5,652 nt of DNA from Chryseosolibacter sp966080355 (GTDB lineage: Bacteria; Bacteroidota; Bacteroidia; Cytophagales; Cyclobacteriaceae): NCBI GenBank assembly GCA_966080355.1, contig CBHROW010000359.1:1-5652 (forward strand), in the 5' to 3' direction. The notes below the pieces were generated by a model, which saw only the letters and a program-made list of their open reading frames with translations, had not been told where the DNA came from and did not search any database. Below, piece by piece: positions 1 through 5,508 of the stretch. How positions within the stretch are numbered: position 1 is the stretch's first letter; each line of letters opens with the position of its first letter. A program made the position numbers and the translations under genes.

Positions 1-1
1 T

Positions 2-1213
2 TTTGTTATTGCCGGAGACACCCCCGCTGAAAACTACTGGTATCTTTTCATCACAACGGGCTTTGGAGATTTCATCTCAACAAATTGTGTGTCGATGCCA
101 TTGCTACATTTCCTCACCCGACAGATGGCGCGACGAGGTTGGTTTGTGGGACCAAAAATAACAACGACCCCAACAGCCATCACACGTCTGCAGTGGCTGG
201 AGCTTGTGGTCGTAGCGTTGTTAGCGTGGGTAGTCAATACTTTCCTGGGGTTCTCTGACTATTGGTTCTTAAACGGAGTGCTCTCGTTGTACGTAGCCAT
301 GCGTTTCGGTTTCGGTGCCACCGTGCTCATCAACTCTTACATGCTGCTGCTTACGTATGTGATCCCCGCGGCAACGCATATCGATTTTTCACCACACTTT
401 AACGTGATGCTGAAGACGCAACTCGGGACCACGTTGCTCTATGTGTTTTCGATCATTACCGGTCGCCTTGTTTCGGACATGCGCTTGAGCGAGCTTCGAC
501 TCAACGAACGCAACAAAGATCTCAACCAGATGAATGCCGAGCTCGATCGTTTTGTATACAGTGTTTCGCACGACCTGAGTGCTCCATTAAAATCGATCCT
601 GGGACTTGTAAACATCAGCCGGATGACGACCACCGAACAGGAACACCGGCAACAGTTCAACCTGATCGAAAAAAGTGCCATAAAACTGGAGTCCTTCATT
701 TCCGAAGTGCTCGATTATTCGCAGAACAAACGCAGAGAGATCTTTCGCGAAAAAGTAAATCTTAAAAAATTGTCGCAGGAAGTTTTCGATGATTTGAAGT
801 TTGTCGATGGATTCAGCGACATAAGAATTGACTATGATCAGGTGAACCCGGAAGAAATAGTGAGCGATCGCACCCGGTTGAAGATCATTCTTCAGAATCT
901 GTTCAGTAATGCTATCAAGTTTCGCAGGAAGATTGGGCAGTCGTTTGTGCGGCTTACGAGCGAATCGCGCGGCAACAAAGTGATCCTTGCGATTTCAGAT
1001 AACGGTGAGGGTATACGCCCGGAATTTCAGCCGAAAATATTCGATATGTTCTTTCGCGGAACCGATCGCGCACAGGGCTCCGGGCTTGGCCTCTATATTG
1101 CCCGCGAAGCCGCTCGAAAGATCGATGCCCATATTTCGGTGCAATCTACCTATGGAGAAGGGTCTGTTTTTTATATCGAGCTCGATGCTACGCTGTTGCC
1201 GACAGGGTCTTAG
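2..1213 (+). CDS. Membrane sensor histidine kinase, MASE1-like sensor region (5'-truncated by window edge)
   Basis: This is a sensor kinase that should autophosphorylate on a histidine and pass the phosphate to a response regulator, which is not in this window. The kinase core is complete. The phospho-acceptor motif SVSHDL has its His codon at 569-571, the N-box QNLFSNAIKF has its second Asn at 908-910, the G1 box DNGEGI begins at 998, the F-box KIFDMFF follows, and the G2 box GSGLGL begins at about 1079. The region before the kinase core is hydrophobic, with segments around visible residues 65-84, 90-124 and 139-157, then a short coiled linker; no PAS domain is seen. The frame is open to the left edge. 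Its first residues, including YWYLFITTGFGDF followed by a Pro-Leu-Leu, resemble the middle of a MASE1 membrane domain, as does YVAMRFGFGA further on. I therefore treat the gene as partial and not as starting at GTG 89 or ATG 95. The kinase call is sure; the MASE1 assignment and the extension are inference. Confidence 0.9.
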   Translation, partial: FVIAGDTPAENYWYLFITTGFGDFISTNCVSMPLLHFLTRQMARRGWFVGPKITTTPTAITRLQWLELVVVALLAWVVNTFLGFSDYWFLNGVLSLYVAMRFGFGATVLINSYMLLLTYVIPAATHIDFSPHFNVMLKTQLGTTLLYVFSIITGRLVSDMRLSELRLNERNKDLNQMNAELDRFVYSVSHDLSAPLKSILGLVNISRMTTTEQEHRQQFNLIEKSAIKLESFISEVLDYSQNKRREIFREKVNLKKLSQEVFDDLKFVDGFSDIRIDYDQVNPEEIVSDRTRLKIILQNLFSNAIKFRRKIGQSFVRLTSESRGNKVILAISDNGEGIRPEFQPKIFDMFFRGTDRAQGSGLGLYIAREAARKIDAHISVQSTYGEGSVFYIELDATLLPTGS

Positions 1214-1279
1214 CTGTTCATAAATTGTTTTCATCACTAAGCTTATGATGCAATAACGCAGGGCTTAGATCAGTGCACA

Positions 1280-1301
1280 CCCTTCTCCTCGAGGAGAAGG
1301 G
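1280..1301. repeat. Perfect 22-bp palindrome with G-rich tail
   Basis: An 11-bp arm, CCCTTCTCCTC, is followed directly by its exact reverse complement, GAGGAGAAGGG. A tail reading GCAGGGGATGAGGTGAGGAG runs on from 1301. It lies 66 bp after the histidine kinase stop and could form a hairpin in RNA, but no T-tract follows, so it is not a classical terminator. From memory, short palindromes with this kind of arm and a GGGGATGAGG-like tail are scattered between genes in many bacteria, including Bacteroidota; membership of such a family is inferred. The rest of the 1214-1471 spacer shows no gene and no convincing promoter. Confidence 0.7.
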
Positions 1302-1471
1302 CAGGGGATGAGGTGAGGAGCATAAGGTCGGAGTACTTACGTTCGAAAAAATAATTTGGTAACCATGGCCCCCTCTGCATCGCGACTCACTCACCCTCGT
1401 TCTCTCTCCTGCTCTGAACACCTCGCAGCGCTTCCCTTGCAGCCTGCGCCTTTTAATCTTACCTTAACTTC

Positions 1472-2386
1472 ATGATCGAACAGGTTATTGCAGCGCGAAG
1501 AGCGGCCATTGCTCCCGGTATGGATGTGAAACGAATATTGCCGTTTCGTCTTCGCAGAATGGTCGGTCCATTTATTTTTATGGATCATGCAGGACCCGTG
1601 CAAGCGCAGCCTGAAGTGGGAAGATCGCTTGACGTACTTCCGCATCCACACATTGGATTATCGACTGTAAGCTATTTGTTCGGTGGGCAGGTCACTCATC
1701 GCGATAGTCTTGGCGTCCAACAGGTGATCAAACCCGGAGAAGTAAACTGGATGACTGCCGGGAAAGGAATTGCGCACTCGGAAAGATTCGAAGATCCCGC
1801 CATGCTCGCGGGTGGAACCCTCGAAATGATCCAAACGTGGGTGGCGCTGCCCGAACGCGATGAAGAATCGGACCCATCATTCGACAACTACAAACAGGAA
1901 CAGTTGCCCATTTTCACCGATAAAGGCGTTTGGATGCGCCTGATCGCTGGAAATGCCTATGGACTCAACAACAACGTTCGCACACACTCTCCGATGTTCT
2001 ACCTGCACGTGTTGTTAGACAAAGGCGCTCGTTTTACTTTGCCAACCGGTCATTCTGAGCGTGCAGTTTATGTCGCGAAGGGAAGTGTTGAAGTATCCGG
2101 GAATGTTTATGAAGCCGGGCAAATGATCGTCTTCACTAAAAACGCTGATCCGTCCATTATCGGAACAGATCATACGGTCCTAATGCTTCTTGGAGGTGAA
2201 CCACTTGGTGAGCGGTTTATCTGGTGGAATTTTGTTTCTTCGAGAAAGGAGCGGATCGATCAGGCGAAAGCCGATTGGAAAGCTGGCAGGATCATTCTTC
2301 CTCCCAATGACAACAAGGAATTTGTTCCGCTTCCCGAAGACAAGTCGAGGCCATCCGGAAGTCCGGCACCGCAGGCGTTATCGTAG
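1472..2386 (+). CDS. Pirin family protein (bicupin)
   Basis: This is a complete 304-residue protein of the pirin family, close to the usual length of about 290. The N-terminal cupin carries the metal-site signature: HPHIGL gives His58 and His60, and GKGIAHSE gives His102 and Glu104. These match the four iron ligands known from human pirin (His56, His58, His101, Glu103). The family signature around FIFMDHAGP (residues 35-43), the THRDSLG turn (75-81) and the WVALP strand (123-127) are also present. The C-terminal cupin spans about 170-255 and ends with the usual GGEPLGERFIWWNFV block. Family members include quercetin 2,3-dioxygenases (E. coli YhhW) and transcription cofactors; the substrate here cannot be told from sequence. 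It is a soluble cytoplasmic protein with no signal peptide. The ATG start is preceded by an AT-rich leader without a Shine-Dalgarno sequence. The last 15 or so residues are low-complexity (Pro/Ser/Ala) and outside the conserved fold. Confidence 0.95.
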   Translation: MIEQVIAARRAAIAPGMDVKRILPFRLRRMVGPFIFMDHAGPVQAQPEVGRSLDVLPHPHIGLSTVSYLFGGQVTHRDSLGVQQVIKPGEVNWMTAGKGIAHSERFEDPAMLAGGTLEMIQTWVALPERDEESDPSFDNYKQEQLPIFTDKGVWMRLIAGNAYGLNNNVRTHSPMFYLHVLLDKGARFTLPTGHSERAVYVAKGSVEVSGNVYEAGQMIVFTKNADPSIIGTDHTVLMLLGGEPLGERFIWWNFVSSRKERIDQAKADWKAGRIILPPNDNKEFVPLPEDKSRPSGSPAPQALS

Positions 2387-2387
2387 T

Positions 2388-2441
2388 GTGCGATGTACGA
2401 AGTGCGGGGTTAGTTGCCACCACATACTTCGAACATCGCAC
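2388..2441. repeat. Imperfect 16-bp inverted repeat (heptad-phased hairpin)
   Basis: The left arm, 2388-2403, reads GTGCGATGTACGAAGT. The right arm, 2426-2441, reads ACTTCGAACATCGCAC. They are reverse complements except at one position, with a 22-nt loop. The left arm begins two bases after the pirin stop codon, so the hairpin would sit at the very 3' end of the pirin message and could protect or end it. The right arm runs directly into the heptamer array that follows. Confidence 0.75.
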
Positions 2442-2476
2442 CTCGCACCTCGCACCTCGCACCTCGCACATCGCAC
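2435..2476. repeat. Heptanucleotide tandem repeat, 6 units
   Basis: There are six consecutive 7-bp units: ATCGCAC, four copies of CTCGCAC, then ATCGCAC. Because 7 is not a multiple of 3, an open frame through it gives a 7-residue low-complexity repeat (arginine, threonine, serine, histidine, leucine, proline, alanine). This makes the following gene look 38 codons too long. The array lies wholly between pirin and the VOC gene. It is a candidate for slippage-driven length variation between strains. Confidence 0.9.
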
Positions 2477-2499
2477 ATTTTTCATGTACTTCGTACACT

Positions 2500-2991
2500 A
2501 TGGACACAGCATATAAAATCCCAGCACAAACCCGCATCGGTCACGTTCATCTCAAAGTTTCCGACCTTGATCGTTCACTCGCTTTCTATCGCGACCTGCT
2601 CGGATTTGAACTGGTCACGATGTATGGAACTCAGGCTGCGTTCGTTTCCGCAGGCGGCTATCATCATCATATCGGTCTCAATACCTGGCACAGCAGGAAT
2701 GCGCCACATGCAACCCGGGAAGGAGTGGGGTTGTATCACACCGCTATTGTATATCCGACCAGAAAGGACCTGGCCGTGATCTTCCACCGCCTGAGAAAAG
2801 CAAACTATCCGTTCACAGGTGCGTCAGATCACGGTGTTTCGGAAGCGCTTTATCTCGATGATCCGGATGGAAATGGTGTCGAACTCTATTGGGACAAGCC
2901 ACGCGAACAATGGCCAAGAACGGCAGATGGAAAGGTCGAGATGTTTACGAAGCCGCTCGATTTACAAAGTTTGATAGGGGAACTCAATTGA
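2500..2991 (+). CDS. VOC / glyoxalase-fold metalloenzyme, CatE-like single module
   Basis: This is a 163-residue protein of the vicinal oxygen chelate superfamily. The opening IGHVHLKVSDLDRSLAFYRD is the standard start of a ring-cleaving-dioxygenase-like (CatE-type) module. Likely metal ligands are His15 (IGHVHL), His80 (GLYHTAI) and Glu128 (NGVELYW), spaced as in the family. GGYHHHIGLNTW (about 52-63) and DDPDGNG (120-126) are further family blocks. Full catechol 2,3-dioxygenases of this type have two such modules and about 280 residues; this protein has one and probably works as a dimer. The substrate cannot be assigned, so catechol cleavage is not claimed. The start is the ATG at 2500, because the longer frame to 2386 only translates the heptamer array and begins on the last base of the pirin stop. 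It lies downstream of pirin on the same strand, but 113 bp of repeats separate them, so an operon is uncertain. Confidence 0.92.
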   Translation: MDTAYKIPAQTRIGHVHLKVSDLDRSLAFYRDLLGFELVTMYGTQAAFVSAGGYHHHIGLNTWHSRNAPHATREGVGLYHTAIVYPTRKDLAVIFHRLRKANYPFTGASDHGVSEALYLDDPDGNGVELYWDKPREQWPRTADGKVEMFTKPLDLQSLIGELN

Positions 2992-3082
2992 ATAATATCG
3001 AATCATGAATAACGAACACCGAATGTCGAAGTAGATGCTAACTTCGTTATTCATTATTCGGTGTTCGTTATTCGATATTATT
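2991..3082. repeat. Long heptad-phased inverted repeat, possible bidirectional terminator
   Basis: The 42-nt left arm (2991-3032) and 42-nt right arm (3041-3082) pair at 33 of 42 positions without gaps, around an 8-nt loop (3033-3040). Both arms are built of 7-bp units. In the left arm every unit has GAA at positions 3-5 (TCGAATC, ATGAATA, ACGAACA, CCGAATG, TCGAAGT). In the right arm every unit has TTC there (ACTTCGT, TATTCAT, TATTCGG, TGTTCGT, TATTCGA). The element overlaps the last base of the VOC stop codon and is followed by a run of T (3079-3085). It lies between convergent genes, so it could end transcription of the VOC gene; that role is inference. AT-rich GAA/TTC heptad repeats of this style are, from memory, common between genes in Bacteroidota. 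Confidence 0.85.
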
Positions 3083-3190
3083 TTTGGCTCCAGGCCCATC
3101 GGGTTGCTGCCTGCCTGCTTTCCGGCTTCCTGGCATTCCGGCTTTTGCTGTCTTTGGCTTTCCCGGGCACCGGCCTTCCGGCATCTCCGG
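3083..3190. repeat. GC-rich spacer with degenerate TTCCGGC repeats
   Basis: This stretch is clearly richer in G and C than its surroundings. It carries TTCCGGC at 3120-3126, 3136-3142 and 3176-3182, and a variant, TCTCCGGC, at 3184-3191. It lies just past the TAG that closes the extended frame of the regulator gene. Frames open on the plus strand here have low-complexity proline, leucine and glycine content and no family resemblance, so I do not call a gene. It may be a decayed member of the heptamer-type repeats seen elsewhere in the window. Confidence 0.4.
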
Positions 3191-3415
3191 CTATAGGTTT
3201 TTCAACTCTTCCCCCCACCGCTCTTTCAACTCATCGTGCTTCTTCCAGAATTTTTGTTCGATCGTTTTAGCGATGGCACCGAATTGCGGATCCTTTTTGA
3301 TATCGCATACCGTTGGATCAGTTCGCATCAGTACTATCCAGTAAATAAAATAGTCTTGTACGTCAGCAAAACGGTAGAAGTATACGATCGCTGTTTTAGA
3401 TTCACCATCGAAGTC
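3191..3415 (-). pseudogene. In-frame C-terminal continuation of the AraC/TPR regulator beyond a TAA stop
   Basis: Reading on from the TAA at 3416-3418 in the same frame gives exactly 74 sense codons and then a TAG at 3191-3193. The product begins DFDGESKTAIVYFYRFADV, contains DYFIYWIVL, then RTDPTVCDIKKDPQFGAI, and ends in a Lys/Glu/Trp-rich helix with EQKFWKKHDELKERW. This matches what I remember of the usual end of Bacteroidota AraC/TPR regulators: a last TPR, a short aromatic YWI block, a D-P-x-V plus D-P-x-F motif, and a final KFWxxH helix. TAA is one base away from the Tyr codons TAT and TAC, and Tyr would fit at this point of the helix. It is annotated as the separated tail of the upstream gene; no independent start or promoter is visible. 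Alternatives are a sequencing error or stop-codon readthrough. Confidence 0.75.
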
Positions 3416-5260
3416 TTATAATCCCGACAGGTAAGCATCTTTATACATCGTTCCGTTATGCTCTGCAAAATCTTTGAATTTCCGTTTATAGTCATCAGCC
3501 TTTGCTTTTTGCCCGTCACGATCGTAGGCTATTGCCATGCGCAGATATTCGTGTTTGAAAAGGTCGAGGCCGAACATTTTCATCATGGCAGTTGAACGGT
3601 CGTAGCAACTTGCAGCTGTATGGTAATCGCCAACCATGGTGCTTGCCTTTCCGATCTCATGAAGAATGTCGAACCGCATGGTGTCTTTTTTCCACCGCGC
3701 GGTTAGTCGATCCCTGACTTTTGCTGCATCGTGATCGATAGCATAGTGAATGTAATCGTTGACGAAGCCGGTGAAGAAATTTTTCGGATCGAGTCGAAGC
3801 GATTTCTCATTGTACCTGAGCGCATCTTCCAGAAATCCATTTTGCAACAGCGCGTTGCTCAAGTGGAAATAGTTGAAACCTGCCGTGACAGAATCGGTTG
3901 CTTTATCGATCTGCACTTTACGAATGGCAAATTCCAGGTACTTGGGAGGATTGGGAATGTGTATGTTGTAGAACTCTGTGAGAAAATGCAACACGAGTCC
4001 GGAGTGCGGATCGAATTCGAGGGCTTTTTCAAGGTATGGAGCAGCCAATTCATATTGACTTTTTTGTGCAAATGACAACGCCTTGGCGATCATGCTTTCG
4101 CTTGAGCGGGGATCATACAACATGGCTTTCTCCGCGGAGTTGTCGATATCTGCGGTGTGCCGTTTGGTGAGCGAAAAAATATCGAGGTAGTAATACACCA
4201 TAGCCATTGAAGCGTAGGCCAGGGAAAATTCAGGATCGTGTTCGATCGCTTTTTGGAAGAACGGGATAGAAGCATCCAAATCGCCCTTTGAACTTCGATA
4301 GAAGAGGTCTTTGCCTTTCAAAAAATAATCGTAGGCGACCGGATCGTCCGTAGGTTTCTTTTCGATTCGGCTCCTTTCCTCAGGGGTGATGAAAACCTCC
4401 ACTTCCTCTGAAATATTTCGCGCGATCTCCTCCTGCAATTCAAAAATGTCTTGCGATTTCCTGCGATATTGCTTCGACCATAAATGCTTATCCGACAAAC
4501 CATCGATCAGCTGAATATTTAACACAATACGGTCGCCAACTTTTTGGCCGCTTCCTTCAACAAAATACTGCACGTTCAGCTCCCGCGCCATTTCAGGAAT
4601 CGACCTGGCTGTATTCCTGTATTTTTCAACCGATGTTCGACTGACGACACGAATGTTTTGAATCTGCTGAAGTTTGTTCAGTGTTGATTCCATCAATCCG
4701 TTGATGAGATAAATGTTTGATGAATCGTTACTGTCGTTCTTGAATGGCAGAACAGCAATTGATTTTTCACCAGCCTGCAAGGGAACCCGGCTCGAGAACA
4801 TCAAAAGAATGACCGCGATTATCAACGCACCCGCCACACTTGCCGAAATCCAGCGAATGCGTTTTGACCTGACACCCGGATCTACGTTCGACTCGGGAAG
4901 TACTCCACCCGACTCGACAGCAGTTTGCCGTTTCCCCACTTCGCCCGGAGAATATCCGTAATAAGCCTTGAAACACTTGATAAAATATGAAGTGCTGTTG
5001 AACCCCACGGCATGGCCGACTTCCGAAACATTTTGCGAGGTTTTCCGCAACAGTTCCATGGCCCGCTTGAGCCTCACCTGGTTGATCAACTGGCTCACCG
5101 ACAATTTGCTTTCCTTTTTGACTTTCCGCAACAAATTCGATCGGCTCATGCTCATTTGATCGGCCAGTTCGGAAACCCCGAATTGATCGTTCGCAACATT
5201 GTCTTCGATCACTTTCGTCAATGCAGCTAAAAAACTGTTTTCTGATTGGGGGTCGGCCAT
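3416..5260 (-). CDS. Membrane-anchored AraC-type regulator with TolB-like and TPR domains (probably C-terminally interrupted)
   Basis: This is a 614-residue protein from the ATG at 5260, chosen because the next upstream ATG (5311) would add 17 atypical residues and lies at the predicted transcription start. Residues 5-108 form an AraC-type DNA-binding domain with two helix-turn-helix units. The first is around FGVSELADQMSMSRSNLLRK; the second, NVSEVGHAVGFNSTSYFIKCF, ends in YGYSP. A basic stretch (RSKRIR) precedes one transmembrane helix (about 137-156). Next comes a TolB-N/FlgO-like domain (about 166-291) starting IAVLPFKNDSND, of the kind found with adenylate cyclase-type TPR proteins. TPR-like helical repeats follow from about 308 to the end. 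The layout suggests a cytoplasmic DNA-binding head and a periplasmic sensory part, like CadC or ToxR but with an AraC head. The frame ends at a TAA, yet homologous-looking sequence continues for 74 codons, so the product may be truncated. Likely targets are its own promoter and the divergent lipoprotein gene; this is inferred from position only. Confidence 0.93.
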   Translation of the reverse strand: MADPQSENSFLAALTKVIEDNVANDQFGVSELADQMSMSRSNLLRKVKKESKLSVSQLINQVRLKRAMELLRKTSQNVSEVGHAVGFNSTSYFIKCFKAYYGYSPGEVGKRQTAVESGGVLPESNVDPGVRSKRIRWISASVAGALIIAVILLMFSSRVPLQAGEKSIAVLPFKNDSNDSSNIYLINGLMESTLNKLQQIQNIRVVSRTSVEKYRNTARSIPEMARELNVQYFVEGSGQKVGDRIVLNIQLIDGLSDKHLWSKQYRRKSQDIFELQEEIARNISEEVEVFITPEERSRIEKKPTDDPVAYDYFLKGKDLFYRSSKGDLDASIPFFQKAIEHDPEFSLAYASMAMVYYYLDIFSLTKRHTADIDNSAEKAMLYDPRSSESMIAKALSFAQKSQYELAAPYLEKALEFDPHSGLVLHFLTEFYNIHIPNPPKYLEFAIRKVQIDKATDSVTAGFNYFHLSNALLQNGFLEDALRYNEKSLRLDPKNFFTGFVNDYIHYAIDHDAAKVRDRLTARWKKDTMRFDILHEIGKASTMVGDYHTAASCYDRSTAMMKMFGLDLFKHEYLRMAIAYDRDGQKAKADDYKRKFKDFAEHNGTMYKDAYLSGL

Positions 5261-5305
5261 GACTTGGATGCTAATAATTGAAGAAGGCTCGGTACTCCAG
5301 CGAGC

Positions 5306-5322
5306 GCTCAAAACCGCTCAAA
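5306..5322. promoter_or_regulatory. Tandem GCTCAAA motifs at 10-bp spacing
   Basis: GCTCAAA occurs at 5306-5312 and again at 5316-5322, one helical turn apart. The second copy overlaps the -7 element of the regulator promoter and the first covers its predicted transcription start. The same 7-mer recurs twice more around the lipoprotein start. A repressor or autoregulator site is possible; no factor can be named. Confidence 0.35.
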
Positions 5323-5351
5323 TTTACCGATTTAGAAGCGCGATGCATCAA
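5319..5351 (-). promoter_or_regulatory. Bacteroidota-type promoter of the AraC/TPR regulator gene
   Basis: On the minus strand the -7 element TAAATTTG (5326-5319) fits the Bacteroidota consensus TAnnTTTG exactly. A TTG (5351-5349) lies 22 bp upstream of it, within the 17-23 bp spacing I recall for this phylum. Transcription would start near 5312, leaving a leader of about 50 nt to the ATG at 5260. This also argues against the ATG at 5311. The assignment rests on consensus matching alone. Confidence 0.55.
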
Positions 5352-5376
5352 TTTTTGTATAGTTGCGTCAATTTTT
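5344..5376. promoter_or_regulatory. 13-bp direct repeat at 20-bp spacing, candidate AraC-type operator
   Basis: TGCATCAATTTTT (5344-5356) and TGCGTCAATTTTT (5364-5376) match at 12 of 13 positions and start exactly 20 bp apart, about two helical turns. AraC-family proteins typically bind tandem direct half-sites on one face of DNA at about this spacing. The first copy covers the -33 element of the regulator promoter, so binding could affect its own transcription. Function is inferred. Confidence 0.45.
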
Positions 5377-5443
5377 ACATCGCCTCGCGCAAACTTGACA
5401 GCTTTGGGCGCAAATGTAGTTAGCCCGCGGCAGCACGCGTCCG

Positions 5444-5508
5444 TTCTTTGAGCCATCGATTTTTTTGAAAAAAAACAAAACCACGAAAAATTATGAAAGC
5501 TCAAAGAA
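5444..5508. repeat. Perfect 10-bp inverted repeat enclosing the lipoprotein start codon
   Basis: TTCTTTGAGC at 5444-5453 is the exact reverse complement of GCTCAAAGAA at 5499-5508, with 45 nt between. The spacer holds the A-rich leader and the ATG at 5493. If the message starts upstream of 5444, the arms could pair in RNA and place the start codon in the loop; otherwise they may be paired operator half-sites. The core 7-mer is shared with the tandem motifs at 5306-5322. Confidence 0.5.

Noticed and set aside
3..161. Frame-3 reading at the left edge as the end of an upstream gene
   Set aside because: It has no recognisable content and overlaps the kinase frame, which explains the region better.
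89..1213. Histidine kinase starting at GTG 89
   Set aside because: The frame is open to the left edge and the upstream residues resemble the same membrane domain, so an internal start would be artificial.
1237..1268. CTAAGC/GCTTAG stem after the kinase gene as terminator
   Set aside because: It has only six base pairs, a 20-nt loop and no T-tract.
1437..1461. Promoter for pirin (TTG with TAATCTTA)
   Set aside because: The -7 element matches only part of TAnnTTTG and the 14-bp spacing is too short.
2355..2366. CCGGA-AG-TCCGG dyad in the pirin C-terminal codons
   Set aside because: It is short, lies inside coding sequence, and nothing suggests a function.
2435..2476. CRISPR array
   Set aside because: The units are 7 bp with no spacers; this is a simple tandem repeat.
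2386..2499. Extra 38 N-terminal codons on the VOC protein
   Set aside because: They translate a heptamer repeat and hairpin and begin on the last base of the pirin stop codon. The VOC fold starts shortly after the ATG at 2500.
3061..3421. Plus-strand open frames of 60-86 codons
   Set aside because: They lie over the GC-rich repeat block and antisense to the regulator's C-terminal continuation, and have no recognisable domain.
3731..4075. Plus-strand open frame of 114 codons
   Set aside because: It is antisense to well-conserved TPR coding sequence and has no family resemblance or promoter.
5261..5311. Longer start (ATG at 5311) for the AraC/TPR regulator
   Set aside because: It would lie at the predicted transcription start, and the 17 added residues do not resemble the domain. 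ATG 5260 gives a normal leader.
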